Shown here one piece after another: positions 24,452-34,422 of a stretch of 64,000 nucleotides of DNA. The position numbers and the translations under genes are program-made. The DNA lies in contig NZ_JAKRFZ010000017.1 of assembly GCF_022347765.1 (NCBI RefSeq), forward strand, positions 43,108 through 107,107, read 5' to 3'. The notes under the pieces were generated by a model that saw nothing but the letters and a program-made list of their open reading frames with translations, did no database searches and was not told the DNA's origin. The first letter of the stretch is position 1, and each line of letters opens with the position of its first letter. This DNA is from Pseudoalteromonas sp. OOF1S-7 (lineage in GTDB: Bacteria > Pseudomonadota > Gammaproteobacteria > Enterobacterales > Alteromonadaceae).

Positions 24452-26548
24452 ATGGATTTTAAAGCGGTTTTACAGCAGATCAATCGAGATAAAAAAGAGT
24501 ATGCGAAAGGGGTGGGTACACCCGTGCTGGTTCTGGCCGCATTGGGTATGGTGGTATTACCGATGCCGCCATTTCTACTCGACATCTTATTCTCATTCAA
24601 TATTGCACTGGCACTGGTCGTATTACTGGTGACGGTGTACACCATGAAACCACTTGAATTCGGTATGTTTCCATCTGTGTTGCTAATCGCGACTATTTTA
24701 CGGCTGGCACTGAATGTAGCCAGTACCCGGGTGGTTCTGCTGGAAGGTCATAACGGCGGTGACGCAGCCGGTAAAGTAATTGAAGCGTTTGGTTCTGTTG
24801 TTATAGGCGGCAACTACGCGGTTGGTCTGGTGGTCTTCCTGATCCTCATTATCATTAATTTTGTGGTTATTACCAAAGGTGCAGGCCGGATTTCAGAAGT
24901 TTCAGCCCGCTTTACACTGGATGCGATGCCAGGAAAACAAATGGCGATTGACGCTGACTTGAATGCCGGCTTTATTTCTGCAGATGAGGCCCGGGCCAGA
25001 CGTGATGAAGTAACACGAGAGGCGGACTTTTATGGCTCAATGGATGGTGCCAGTAAGTTTGTTAAAGGGGATGCGATAGCAGGGATTGTAATCCTGGCGA
25101 TTAACATCATCGGCGGCTTATTTGTGGGTATGGTGCAGCATGATCTGACATTTGGCAGAGCCATGGAAGTGTACACCCTGCTGACCATAGGTGACGGCCT
25201 GGTTGCTCAGCTTCCTTCGCTGCTACTGTCCATTGGTACTGCGATTGTTGTGACCCGTCAGAACGAATCACACAATATGGGTGAGCAAATGACCCAGCAA
25301 CTGGGCAATGAGAAGTCCTTGTCTATCGCAGCTGGGATATTGATTGTGATGGGATTAGTGCCAGGCATGCCACATGTTGCATTCCTGGGTTTAGGCGGGC
25401 TCATTGGCTTCTTGGCTTACTACCAACACCAACAAAAGATCAAAACCGAAGAGCAAAAAGCAGAAGAATCAAAAGGCGGCGCGGTTGCTGCACAGCAGCA
25501 GGAACAAAAAGAGCTAGGCTGGGATGACGTACAGCCAGTTGATGTGATTGGTCTGGAGGTAGGTTATCGCCTTATCCCCTTAGTTGACCAGTCCCAGGGC
25601 GGTGAACTGTTGAATCGCATTAAAGGGGTACGTAAGAAACTGTCACAGGAGCTTGGCTTCCTGGTGCCACCCGTTCATATTCGCGATAACCTTGAGCTGG
25701 ACCCGAATGCCTACCGCATTACTCTGATGGGGGTGGGCTCCGGAGATGGTGAGCTGAAGCATGGTGATGAGCTGGCTATCAATCCGGGTCAGGTATTTGG
25801 CCCAATCAATGGGGTCGCGACAAAAGATCCGGCGTTTGGCCTCGAAGCTGTGTGGATCAAGCCTGAACAAAAAGATGAGGCTCATTCACTGGGTTATACC
25901 GTGGTGGATGCAGCTACGGTTGTTGCTACACATATCAGCCAACTGTTGACTAACAACGCCTCTTTACTGCTGGGCCATGAAGAAGTTCAGAACCTGCTTG
26001 ATATGCTTGCCAAGAGTCATCCTCGTCTGGTTGAAGGTCTGGTGCCGGATGTATTACCTCTGACAACGGTAGTAAAAGTGCTACAAAACCTGCTTAACGA
26101 GGGCGTGGCGATTCGTGATATGCGCTCGATTGTTCAGACTCTGGTTGAGTACGGACCGCGTAGCCAGGACCCTGATGTACTAACGGCCGCAGTACGTATT
26201 TCATTACGCCGCCTCATCGTTCAGGATGCAGTGGGAGGGGCTGAAGAAATCCCTGTCATAACATTGGCGCCTGAGTTGGAACAGATGTTGCATAAGTCTC
26301 TTCAGAACGCAGGTGATGAGGGGGCAGGCATAGAGCCAGGCCTTGCGGAGCGGCTTCAGGGTTCACTCAGAGAAGCCCATCAAACGCAAGAAATGCTCGG
26401 CGAGCCGTCCATCTTATTAACCTCAGGTATGTTAAGAAGTGTGCTGTCACGATTTGTAAAACACACCATCCCGGGACTCAGAGTGATGTCATATCAGGAA
26501 GTACCGGATGAGAGACAAATTAAGATAGTGAGCTCAGTTGGACAGTAG
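24452..26548 (+). CDS. flhA: Flagellar export gate protein FlhA
   Basis: A 698-residue protein, normal size. About eight membrane helices occupy the first 330 residues and include the FHIPEP-family core (PPFLLDILFSFNIALALVVLL, EVSARFTLDAMPGKQMAIDADLNAG). The C-terminal cytoplasmic domain docks export chaperones. Between them is a short Gln/Glu-rich linker. It heads flhA-flhF-flhG-fliA behind a sigma-54 site. Confidence 0.97.
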   Translation: MDFKAVLQQINRDKKEYAKGVGTPVLVLAALGMVVLPMPPFLLDILFSFNIALALVVLLVTVYTMKPLEFGMFPSVLLIATILRLALNVASTRVVLLEGHNGGDAAGKVIEAFGSVVIGGNYAVGLVVFLILIIINFVVITKGAGRISEVSARFTLDAMPGKQMAIDADLNAGFISADEARARRDEVTREADFYGSMDGASKFVKGDAIAGIVILAINIIGGLFVGMVQHDLTFGRAMEVYTLLTIGDGLVAQLPSLLLSIGTAIVVTRQNESHNMGEQMTQQLGNEKSLSIAAGILIVMGLVPGMPHVAFLGLGGLIGFLAYYQHQQKIKTEEQKAEESKGGAVAAQQQEQKELGWDDVQPVDVIGLEVGYRLIPLVDQSQGGELLNRIKGVRKKLSQELGFLVPPVHIRDNLELDPNAYRITLMGVGSGDGELKHGDELAINPGQVFGPINGVATKDPAFGLEAVWIKPEQKDEAHSLGYTVVDAATVVATHISQLLTNNASLLLGHEEVQNLLDMLAKSHPRLVEGLVPDVLPLTTVVKVLQNLLNEGVAIRDMRSIVQTLVEYGPRSQDPDVLTAAVRISLRRLIVQDAVGGAEEIPVITLAPELEQMLHKSLQNAGDEGAGIEPGLAERLQGSLREAHQTQEMLGEPSILLTSGMLRSVLSRFVKHTIPGLRVMSYQEVPDERQIKIVSSVGQ

Positions 26549-26568
26549 AGGACTAAAAGGGGCTGACC

Positions 26569-28098
26569 ATGAAGATTAAACGTTTTTTTGCAAAAGATAT
26601 GCGTACGGCTTTGAAAGAAGTAAAAGAAGAACTAGGTGCTGATGCGGTGATCATGTCTAACAAGAAGTTAGCTGACGGCGTCGAGATTGTCGCTGCGGTT
26701 GATAATGACCGTGCGCCTGCATCTCAGCCTTCGCAGCCCGCTCCTCAACAAGCAGCTCCCCAGCAAGCGGCACCGCGTCAGGTTGCGCCTCAGCAAAGCG
26801 CCCAGCATGGCTACAGCCAGCCCGCGAGAATGGTTCGTCCTCAGCCTCGTCGTGCAGAGCCTCAGAAGCAGGCGCAGGTTGCAGACAGCCTTGAAGCCTT
26901 GCTGGAGCGTCAAGCCCCTCGTCCTAAGTCGCCCGAGCTTGCATCGATGTTTTCTCAATCTGGTATCAATACCGATGATATGTTTGGATCACAGCAGCAC
27001 AATGAAGTGCCAGCTAAAGCGACGCCTCAGACAACGCGTCAGCCACGCTATGACGCGCCGAGTCATGATTTTGACGCCCGTGATACAGCGTCATCCTGGG
27101 AGTTTGGCGATGATTTAGATCAGGGCTTTGGCGATGAGCCTGCGGCGCAGAAAAAAGTCAGCGAAAATGAAATGTCTTCAATGCGCGATGAGATGAATGC
27201 CATTCGTCAGCTGCTTGAGTTTCAGCTGTCCGGACTGATGAATCAGGAAATGGCGCGCCGTGACCCGACGCGTGCCTGCCTGGTAGATCGTTTGAAAGGC
27301 ATGGGGATTGGCGCAGAAGTTGCGGAGCAGATGGCTTGTTTCATTCCGGATGATGTTTCCCGCAAAGAGGCATGGAATGCGCTACTTAACATGGTCGTTA
27401 ATCAGATGCATACAACCAACAATGACATTCTTCGGCAGGGCGGTGTGTATGCCATGGTTGGGCCAACTGGAGTTGGTAAAACCACTACAGTTGCAAAATT
27501 AGCAGCACTGGGTGCGCAAAAATATGGTGCAGATAATGTTGCGCTCATCACCACGGATACCTATCGTATAGGGGCCTATGAGCAACTGGCAACCTATGGT
27601 CGGATCATCGGCTGTCCAGTCAAGCAAGTAAAAGATGCCAATGAACTTGCTGAGGTTCTTTATCATTTGCGCAATAAGCGTCTAATATTAATAGACACGG
27701 CCGGTATGAGTCAGCGTGATTTGCGCCTGACTGAACAATTAAACACATTGATGCGTAGCAGCCGTGTTGACATTCGCAGCTACCTGGTATTAAGTGCGAC
27801 TGCACAGATGCATGTACTGCAAGAAACCGTCAATCACTTCAAAAAAGTCAATTTAAGTGGTTGTATTTTTACAAAACTTGATGAAAGTCTAAGTTTAGGT
27901 GAGATAATTAGCATAGCGATTCAAAATCGTCTGCCAATAGGGTATCTTACCAATGGTCAGCGAGTGCCTGAAGACATTCGTGTGGCAAATGCTCAGAAGT
28001 TAGTCAAAAAGGCTGAGCAATTGTATTTAAAGAGAACAAAAGCACAACATTCGCGACGTGTACCAGTGGCGTCCCAGACAGTAGGAATGTATGATTAA
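26569..28098 (+). CDS. flhF: Polar flagellar placement GTPase FlhF
   Basis: A 509-residue SRP-type GTPase that marks the cell pole for flagellar assembly. The B domain (1-45) begins MKIKRFFAKDMRTALKEVKE. A long Gln/Pro/Ala-rich linker (about 48-200) follows, then the N and G domains with GPTGVGKTT (298-306), TTDTYRIGAYEQL, LIDTAGMSQRD and FTKLDESLSLGE. It overlaps flhG by eight bases, consistent with the FlhF/FlhG pair controlling place and number. Confidence 0.96.
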   Translation: MKIKRFFAKDMRTALKEVKEELGADAVIMSNKKLADGVEIVAAVDNDRAPASQPSQPAPQQAAPQQAAPRQVAPQQSAQHGYSQPARMVRPQPRRAEPQKQAQVADSLEALLERQAPRPKSPELASMFSQSGINTDDMFGSQQHNEVPAKATPQTTRQPRYDAPSHDFDARDTASSWEFGDDLDQGFGDEPAAQKKVSENEMSSMRDEMNAIRQLLEFQLSGLMNQEMARRDPTRACLVDRLKGMGIGAEVAEQMACFIPDDVSRKEAWNALLNMVVNQMHTTNNDILRQGGVYAMVGPTGVGKTTTVAKLAALGAQKYGADNVALITTDTYRIGAYEQLATYGRIIGCPVKQVKDANELAEVLYHLRNKRLILIDTAGMSQRDLRLTEQLNTLMRSSRVDIRSYLVLSATAQMHVLQETVNHFKKVNLSGCIFTKLDESLSLGEIISIAIQNRLPIGYLTNGQRVPEDIRVANAQKLVKKAEQLYLKRTKAQHSRRVPVASQTVGMYD

Positions 28099-28951
28099 TA
28101 CAGTTTTAGATCAAGCAAGTGGCCTGCGGAGAATGAACCAAAAAAATAACCACAGTGTAAAAGTAATCGCAGTGACTGGTGGTAAAGGTGGAGTAGGTAA
28201 AACCAATGTATCCCTCAACACTGCCATCGCGTTAGGACAGCAGGGTAATCGGGTCTTGGTGCTTGATGCTGACTTAGGTCTGGCTAACTGTGACGTTATG
28301 CTGGGCCTAAGAGTTGAGAAAAATTTATCTCATGTCTTGTCTGGTGAATGCGAACTGGACGAAATTCTGGTTGAGGGTCCGGCTGGGATCCGCATCGTAC
28401 CGGCCACGTCGGGGTCGCAGAGTATGGTTGAATTAACGCCAGCCGAGCATGCCGGCTTGATCCGCGCGTTCAGCGAGTTGAGCAGTGAATTTGACATTTT
28501 AATCGTCGATACAGCGGCGGGCATCTCCGATATGGTTTTAAGCTTCTCACGTGCTGCGCAGGATGTCCTGGTAGTGGTTTGTGACGAGCCAACTTCAATT
28601 ACGGATGCTTATGCACTGATCAAAGTATTGAGTCGCGAGCATGGTGTGTATAAATTCAAGATTGTGGCCAATATGGTGCGCAGTCTGCGTGAAGGGCAGG
28701 AGCTGTTTGCCAAGCTGTCCAAAGTCACCGATCGATTTTTAGATGTCGCTTTAGAGCTGGTTGCAACGATCCCGTTTGATGAGAATATGCGCAAGTCGTC
28801 ACGCCGTCAAAAAACCATCGTTGAGCTGTTCCCTAATTCACCTGCTGCTGTGGCATTCAGAGGCCTGGCGAGCAAAGCTGTCAAGTGGCCCATTCCCCAT
28901 CAACCTTCAGGTCATTTGGAATTCTTTATTGAGCAATTGGTAAACGGTTAA
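28091..28951 (+). CDS. flhG: Flagellar number regulator FlhG/FleN
   Basis: A 286-residue MinD/ParA-type ATPase that limits flagellar number and restrains FlrA. The N-terminal DQASGLRRM matches the DQAxxLR helix with which FlhG stimulates FlhF. The deviant Walker A is GGKGGVGKT (30-38), with DADLGLANCDVMLGL and VDTAAGISDMVLSF. The C-terminus is amphipathic (SGHLEFFIEQLVNG). AGGA precedes the ATG. fliA follows two bases after the stop. Confidence 0.95.
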   Translation: MINTVLDQASGLRRMNQKNNHSVKVIAVTGGKGGVGKTNVSLNTAIALGQQGNRVLVLDADLGLANCDVMLGLRVEKNLSHVLSGECELDEILVEGPAGIRIVPATSGSQSMVELTPAEHAGLIRAFSELSSEFDILIVDTAAGISDMVLSFSRAAQDVLVVVCDEPTSITDAYALIKVLSREHGVYKFKIVANMVRSLREGQELFAKLSKVTDRFLDVALELVATIPFDENMRKSSRRQKTIVELFPNSPAAVAFRGLASKAVKWPIPHQPSGHLEFFIEQLVNG

Positions 28952-28953
28952 CG

Positions 28954-29688
28954 ATGGCTTCACCGGTCAACCGCATGGCGGGATATAAAACGACGGACCA
29001 CCTTAATAAGGTGGTAGAGCGTCATACGCCTTTAGTTAAAAAGGTGGCCTGTCATTTGTTAGCTAGGTTACCTGCCAGTGTCCAGTTAGATGATTTAGTT
29101 CAGTCAGGTATGATTGGGCTGATCGAAGCCTGCAAAAACTTTGACGCCAGTAAAGGGGCAAGTTTCGAAACGTTTGCCGGTATTCGAATTCGTGGTGCAA
29201 TGATTGACGAGATCCGCCGTGGTGACTGGGCCCCCCGCTCAGTGCACAAAAATGGCCGCATGGTTGCTGAAGCCATTGCTGAGCTTGAAGCAGTGCTTGG
29301 GCGGGAACCAAAAGATACTGAAATCGCTGAAAAACTTGATATTACGCTAGATGAGTACCATCATATTTTACATGATGTCAATGCGAGTAAAGTTATCGGC
29401 ATTGAAGACCTAGGGGTCGACGAAGACGTAATTTCTCCCGCAGGCAACGATTTTGCGCTAGACAAACCATTCAATAATGTTAAAAATGAGCGCTTTAACG
29501 AGTCGTTAGTCAATGCTATCAAGACTTTACCTGAACGCGATGCGCTGGTGTTGTCTTTGTATTACAACGACGAGATGAATTTAAAAGAGATTGGTGCGAT
29601 CTTAGAGGTCAGCGAATCTCGAGTGAGTCAGATTCACGGTCAAGCAATGATCAAGCTTAGAGCGAAGATCAATGACTGGATCAATTAG
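28954..29688 (+). CDS. fliA: Flagellar sigma factor FliA (sigma-28)
   Basis: A 244-residue sigma factor for late flagellar and chemotaxis genes. Region 2 shows HTPLVKKVACHLLARLPASVQLDDLVQSG-type sequence and FETFAGIRIRGAMIDEIRR; region 3 has AELEAVLGREPKDTEIAEKL; region 4 has LPERDALVLSLYYNDEMNLKEI and LEVSESRVSQIHGQA. Last gene of the flhA unit; cheY begins 43 bases later. No anti-sigma flgM is in the window. Confidence 0.96.
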   Translation: MASPVNRMAGYKTTDHLNKVVERHTPLVKKVACHLLARLPASVQLDDLVQSGMIGLIEACKNFDASKGASFETFAGIRIRGAMIDEIRRGDWAPRSVHKNGRMVAEAIAELEAVLGREPKDTEIAEKLDITLDEYHHILHDVNASKVIGIEDLGVDEDVISPAGNDFALDKPFNNVKNERFNESLVNAIKTLPERDALVLSLYYNDEMNLKEIGAILEVSESRVSQIHGQAMIKLRAKINDWIN

Positions 29689-29731
29689 AGTTAGTTTTAC
29701 AATATAGGTTCAAACCTCACCGGAGGAAGTT

Positions 29732-30115
29732 TTGGATAAGAACATGAAAATTCTCGTGGTTGATGATTTTTCTACGATGAGAAGAATAATCAAAAACCTG
29801 CTGAGAGACTTAGGCTTTACCAATGTTCAAGAGGCTGATGATGGCAGTACGGCACTTCCAATGTTGCAAAATCAGGAATTCGACTTCGTCGTAACTGACT
29901 GGAATATGCCCGGCATGCAAGGTATCGATTTGCTACGTGCAATTCGTGCTGATGACAAGCTAAAACACATCCCAGTACTCATGGTTACAGCGGAAGCGAA
30001 AAAAGAACAAATCGTTGCCGCTGCCCAGGCTGGAGTCAATGGTTATATCGTTAAACCGTTTACGGCAGGCACCCTGAAAACCAAACTAGAAAAAGTGTTC
30101 GAACGTTTAGGCTAG
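29732..30115 (+). CDS. cheY: Chemotaxis response regulator CheY
   Basis: A 127-residue single-domain receiver that binds FliM when phosphorylated. VVDDFSTMRRIIKNLLRDLGF, the phosphoacceptor Asp56 in VVTDWNMPGM, VTAEAKKEQI and the Lys in YIVKPF are all present. The TTG at 29732 is used as start because GGAGGAAG sits just upstream at working distance; an ATG at 29744 would be too far from it. First gene of the che operon. Confidence 0.96.
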   Translation: MDKNMKILVVDDFSTMRRIIKNLLRDLGFTNVQEADDGSTALPMLQNQEFDFVVTDWNMPGMQGIDLLRAIRADDKLKHIPVLMVTAEAKKEQIVAAAQAGVNGYIVKPFTAGTLKTKLEKVFERLG

Positions 30116-30134
30116 TATTGATAAGGGTAGGCTT

Positions 30135-30905
30135 ATGTCAACATCTTCTGTGCCGCAGATAACTCTGGAACAGGCTAAACTGCTCGTTGAATACCTTGAA
30201 CAAGGTGAGCAGGAAAAGGCTGATGAGATATTAATTGAGGCCACTAATAAAGAACAATCAGAGCTTTTTGCTGAAGTAGGTAAGCTGACTCGACAACTTC
30301 ATGAATCGCTGAAGAACTTTGAGTTGGACACCCGCTTAGCTGATCTCACGACAGAAGCCATTCCAGATGCCAAGCAGCGCCTTAATTACGTCATGGAGAT
30401 GACCGAAAGCGCTGCGAACAAAACCATGGATGCCGTAGAAGCGAGTCTTCCCTTAGCCCAAGAACTTGCCGATGAACTTTCTGAAATCAAGCCCACCTGG
30501 GACAGGCTGATGAGTCGGGATATCCAGCTCGGAGAGTTCAAATCTTTGTGTCACGATCTTGACAGTTTTATGCAATCGTCAAAAGGCCGTACAGATGAAT
30601 TACAGAATCTGATGACCAATGTTTTGATGGCACAGGATTATCAGGATTTAACCGGGCAAGTGATCCGGCGTGTCATTGAGCTGGTTCGTGAAGTTGAAGA
30701 CAGCCTAATTCACTTGTTGACCGTATTCGGCAGTGCAGATGAAAGTCAACAAACTGCAGCCCAGCCGCAGTCACAAACTAAAGCCACCCCCGTTGCTGAT
30801 GAGTTATCAGGCCCTGAGGGTCCAATTATGGACGCTGAGTCTCGAGATGATGTCGTATCCGGGCAGGACGAAGTTGATGACCTGTTGTCGAGTTTGGGCT
30901 TCTAA
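30135..30905 (+). CDS. cheZ: CheY phosphatase CheZ
   Basis: A 256-residue protein that removes phosphate from CheY-P. A long helical hairpin carries the catalytic region LMAQDYQDLTGQVIRRVIELV, with the active Gln in QDYQDLTGQ. A polar linker leads to the C-terminal CheY-binding tail SGQDEVDDLLSSLGF. Ten bases separate it from the cheA SD region. Confidence 0.95.
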   Translation: MSTSSVPQITLEQAKLLVEYLEQGEQEKADEILIEATNKEQSELFAEVGKLTRQLHESLKNFELDTRLADLTTEAIPDAKQRLNYVMEMTESAANKTMDAVEASLPLAQELADELSEIKPTWDRLMSRDIQLGEFKSLCHDLDSFMQSSKGRTDELQNLMTNVLMAQDYQDLTGQVIRRVIELVREVEDSLIHLLTVFGSADESQQTAAQPQSQTKATPVADELSGPEGPIMDAESRDDVVSGQDEVDDLLSSLGF

Positions 30906-30920
30906 TAGGAGAGTATGCGA

Positions 30921-33134
30921 ATGAGCTTTGAAGTCGATGAAGATATCTTACAAGACTTTCTTGTTGAAGCTGGGGAAATACTCGAACAGTTATCTGAGCA
31001 GCTTGTCGAACTAGAAAACAACCCGGAAGATAAAGAGCTGTTAAATGCAATTTTCCGTGGCTTCCATACAGTAAAAGGGGGCGCAGGCTTCCTGAGTATG
31101 ACTGAACTGGTGGATGCCTGTCATGGTGCGGAAAACGTGTTTGATGTTCTGCGTCAGGGGCAGCGTCAGGTAACACCCGAATTGATGGATGTGATTTTAC
31201 AGTCACTCGATACCATCAATGAAATGTTCTCATGTATTCAAAATAGGGAGCAACCTGAACCGGCGGATCCACACTTGTTGGAAGTGTTGCATCAGCTCAG
31301 CCAGCCACAGTCAGAAGATGAAGTGATTACAGCACCAGATCCCGAACCGGTTGTAGCGACCCCCAGCGCAGATGATGTGCTGTTCGATGCGGCATCGGAT
31401 CCCGTTAATGAGGCTGCTGACGGAAGCTCAGACAGCATCGACGAAATTTCTGAGGAAGAATTCGAAAGTTTACTGGATGAGCTGCATGGTTCAGGTAATG
31501 GTCCTTCAGCATCAGAAGCCCCGGCGGCACCCAGCGCGACGTCAGCTCCAGCTAGCAGTGATGACGGTGATATCACAGACGATGAATTCGACAGTTTGTT
31601 AGATGAGTTACACGGTGTTGGAAAGTTTGGCGCTGCACCAGAGCCTGCGCCGGCAGAGACACCGGCACAACCCGCAGCTGCTGAAAAAGCGCCTGCGTCG
31701 AGTGGTGACGATGACGAGATCAATGACGACGAATTTGAGGCTTTGCTGGACGAGTTGCACGGTAAGGGACAAGCGCCAAAGTCTACAGAAACGGAAGTAG
31801 CAGCGCCAAAAGCACCAGCAAAACCTGAGCCTAAGCCAGCGGCGCCTGCGGCAAAAGCACCCAGTGCCCCTGCTGCTAAACCAGTACCGGCACCTGCATC
31901 GAAACCAGCAGCGGAAAACAAACCGGCGGCTGACGCCAAAGCAGCAGCTAAAAAGCCTGCAGCACAAGCAGAAACAACTGTTCGTGTTGATACTAAGCGC
32001 CTTGATGAGATCATGAATATGGTCGGTGAGCTGGTGTTAGTACGTAACCGTTTGGTGAGTTTGGCAAATAACTCCAATAGCGAATCCATGGGAAAGGCTA
32101 TCTCGAACCTGGATGTCGTCACTGCTGACTTACAGGGTGCGGTGATGAAAACCCGAATGCAGCCAATTAAGAAAGTATTTGGTCGTTTCCCTCGGGTTGT
32201 ACGCGATTTAGCACGCAGTCTCAAAAAAGACATTAGCTTAGTGCTAGAAGGGGAAGATACTGATCTGGATAAAAACCTGGTCGAAGCATTGGCCGATCCT
32301 TTGGTGCACTTGGTACGTAACTCAGTGGATCATGGTATTGAAATGCCTGACGTGCGTGAAGCCGCAGGGAAGTCCAGAACCGGTACTGTCACTTTATCCG
32401 CTTCGCAAGAAGGCGACCATATTCTATTGACCATCCGTGATGATGGTGCAGGTATGGACCCTGAGAAACTGAAAAAGATTGCCATCAGCAAAGGGGTTAT
32501 CGACTCAGATCAGGCAAGTCGCCTGTCGGATAATGAAGCTTACAATCTGATCTTCGCACCAGGTTTCTCGACCAAAGAACAAATTTCCGACATCTCAGGT
32601 CGGGGTGTTGGCATGGACGTGGTTAAAACCAAGATCACCCAGCTTAATGGCTCTGTTAATATCCAGTCTGAACTGGGTGTAGGCACCATACTGGAAATCA
32701 AAGTGCCACTGACACTGGCCATCCTACCCACACTGATGGTGATGATAGGTCAGCAGACATTTGCACTGCCACTTGCCGGAGTCAGTGAAATATTCCATCT
32801 GGATCTGACCAAGACCAATGTGGTTGATGGTCAGTTGACTATCATAGTGCGTGAAAAAGCCATCCCATTGTTTTATCTGGAACACTGGTTAGTGAAGGGC
32901 GCGGACAGAACTGCCCGTAAAGCCGAAGGGCACGTGGTCATAGTGCAGATGGGCACCAAGCAGGTTGGATTTGTGGTGGACTCACTGATTGGCCAGGAAG
33001 AAGTGGTGATCAAACCGCTTGATGCCTTATTGCAAGGCACCCCTGGTATGGCTGGCGCGACCATCACCTCAGATGGTGGCATCGCGCTCATTCTGGACGT
33101 CCCCAGCATGTTAAAATATTACGCCGGCAAGTAA
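30921..33134 (+). CDS. cheA: Chemotaxis histidine kinase CheA
   Basis: A 737-residue kinase that phosphorylates CheY and CheB. The Hpt domain carries His49 in FHTVKGGAGF. Residues about 140-355 form an acidic, Ala/Pro-rich linker with three copies of a DDEFDSLLDELHG-like motif in place of an ordinary P2 domain. Dimerisation (VGELVLVRNRL), HATPase (LVRNSVDHGIE, SGRGVGMDVVK) and CheW-like domains follow. I prefer the ATG at 30921, nine bases after AGGAG, over that at 30915. In vibrios the matching CheA region (LID) binds the ParC/ParP system, and both partners are encoded here. Confidence 0.95.
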   Translation: MSFEVDEDILQDFLVEAGEILEQLSEQLVELENNPEDKELLNAIFRGFHTVKGGAGFLSMTELVDACHGAENVFDVLRQGQRQVTPELMDVILQSLDTINEMFSCIQNREQPEPADPHLLEVLHQLSQPQSEDEVITAPDPEPVVATPSADDVLFDAASDPVNEAADGSSDSIDEISEEEFESLLDELHGSGNGPSASEAPAAPSATSAPASSDDGDITDDEFDSLLDELHGVGKFGAAPEPAPAETPAQPAAAEKAPASSGDDDEINDDEFEALLDELHGKGQAPKSTETEVAAPKAPAKPEPKPAAPAAKAPSAPAAKPVPAPASKPAAENKPAADAKAAAKKPAAQAETTVRVDTKRLDEIMNMVGELVLVRNRLVSLANNSNSESMGKAISNLDVVTADLQGAVMKTRMQPIKKVFGRFPRVVRDLARSLKKDISLVLEGEDTDLDKNLVEALADPLVHLVRNSVDHGIEMPDVREAAGKSRTGTVTLSASQEGDHILLTIRDDGAGMDPEKLKKIAISKGVIDSDQASRLSDNEAYNLIFAPGFSTKEQISDISGRGVGMDVVKTKITQLNGSVNIQSELGVGTILEIKVPLTLAILPTLMVMIGQQTFALPLAGVSEIFHLDLTKTNVVDGQLTIIVREKAIPLFYLEHWLVKGADRTARKAEGHVVIVQMGTKQVGFVVDSLIGQEEVVIKPLDALLQGTPGMAGATITSDGGIALILDVPSMLKYYAGK
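31446..31763 (+). repeat. Three copies of a short acidic motif in CheA
   Basis: ISEEEFESLLDELHG (31446-31490), ITDDEFDSLLDELHG (31572-31616) and INDDEFEALLDELHG (31719-31763) are separated by low-complexity spacers. The pattern recalls the CheY-binding ends of FliM (SQDEIDALLHG) and CheZ (QDEVDDLLSSL). Confidence 0.85.
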
Positions 33135-33213
33135 TTGTCTGGCGCATTTATACCGAAAAGTGGTGTCTGTGACACCACTTTTCGGATCTGTAACGAATAA
33201 AAGAGCAATGCCA

Positions 33214-34368
33214 ATGGCAGTTAAAGTATTAGTTGTAGATGACTCGAGCTTCTTTCGTCGCCGAGTGAGTGAAATACTAGAAAAAGATCCTGAAATCCAG
33301 GTGATTGACTTTGCAGTAAATGGTCAAGAAGCGGTTGATAAAGCTGCCAGGCTCAGACCGGATGTCATCACTATGGATGTGGAAATGCCAGTGATGGATG
33401 GGATCAGCGCGGTAAAGCAGATCATGCAAAGCTCACCGACGCCCATTTTAATGTTTTCGTCATTGACCCGAGAAGGTGCAAGTGCAACCTTAGATGCGCT
33501 TGATGCTGGCGCTGTCGATTTTTTGCCGAAAAAGTTTGAAGATATTGCCCGCAATAGCGAGGATGCGATCCGCTCTTTGCAAAACAAAGTGAAAGAAATT
33601 GGCCGACGTCGCGTGAGCCGTTTTACCCGGCCTATTAGCTCGTCGCCTACACCTGCACCTTCGCGCAGCACGCCAGCCTCATCCGGGTTACGCTCAACGG
33701 CTAAGCCGATTGCGCAACCGGATCGTACATTTTCACGGCCCGCGGCTGATATGCCCAGTTCGGGGGCGTCGTTTAAGGCGTCCGGGAAAAAATACCAAAT
33801 CGTTGCCATCGGCACGTCAACGGGTGGCCCGGTTGCGCTTCAAACAATTTTAACGCAGCTGCCTGCAAACTTTCCGCATCCGATTTTGCTGATCCAGCAT
33901 ATGCCTGCGGCATTCACGCCGGCATTTGCACAGCGTTTAAATAGTCTGTGCAAAATCAAGGTAAAAGAAGCGGAGCAAGGTGATCGTTTACAACCGGGTG
34001 TTGCTTATCTCGCCCCGGGCGGTCAGCAAATGCTGGTTGAATCCAGAGGTGGGAGTAAAACGCTCAAAGTATTTGAAGATGACAGCCCGAGGATCACCTA
34101 CAAGCCCAGTGTTGATGTGACTTTTGCCAGTACTGCGAAAGCCTACGGCGGAGACGTGTTAGCTGTGATACTCACTGGTATGGGCGCGGATGGCAGAGAC
34201 GGTGCCAGAATGTTGAAACAAGGTGGTGCGACTATCTGGGCGCAAGATGAAAAAACCTGTGTAGTCTATGGTATGCCACAGGCTGTAGCCAGTGCGGGGA
34301 TTTCGTCAGAAGACATTGCTTTGCAGGATGTAGCACTGAGAATAAACAAAGAAATAGGCTGCGCATAA
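33214..34368 (+). CDS. cheB: Chemotaxis methylesterase CheB
   Basis: A 384-residue response regulator that demethylates chemoreceptors. The receiver has VLVVDDSSFFRRRV and phosphoacceptor Asp55 (ITMDVEMPVMDG). After a Ser/Pro/Thr-rich linker comes the CheB catalytic domain with AIGTSTGGPVAL (active Ser), LIQHMP (His) and LTGMGADGRDG (Asp). The ATG at 33214 is chosen because AAAGAG lies eight to nine bases before it. Frame-open starts at 33208 and 33160 are less likely. Confidence 0.95.
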   Translation: MAVKVLVVDDSSFFRRRVSEILEKDPEIQVIDFAVNGQEAVDKAARLRPDVITMDVEMPVMDGISAVKQIMQSSPTPILMFSSLTREGASATLDALDAGAVDFLPKKFEDIARNSEDAIRSLQNKVKEIGRRRVSRFTRPISSSPTPAPSRSTPASSGLRSTAKPIAQPDRTFSRPAADMPSSGASFKASGKKYQIVAIGTSTGGPVALQTILTQLPANFPHPILLIQHMPAAFTPAFAQRLNSLCKIKVKEAEQGDRLQPGVAYLAPGGQQMLVESRGGSKTLKVFEDDSPRITYKPSVDVTFASTAKAYGGDVLAVILTGMGADGRDGARMLKQGGATIWAQDEKTCVVYGMPQAVASAGISSEDIALQDVALRINKEIGCA

Positions 34369-34422
34369 CTGAACTATGCCCCAATGCGTGTCTGTGTTTG
34401 GCCGAAGGAATAAAAAAATAAC

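Noticed and set aside
31292..32233. Long minus-strand reading frame (313 codons) opposite cheA
   Set aside because: It is Ala/Ser-rich sequence mirroring the low-complexity CheA linker, with no SD and no family resemblance.
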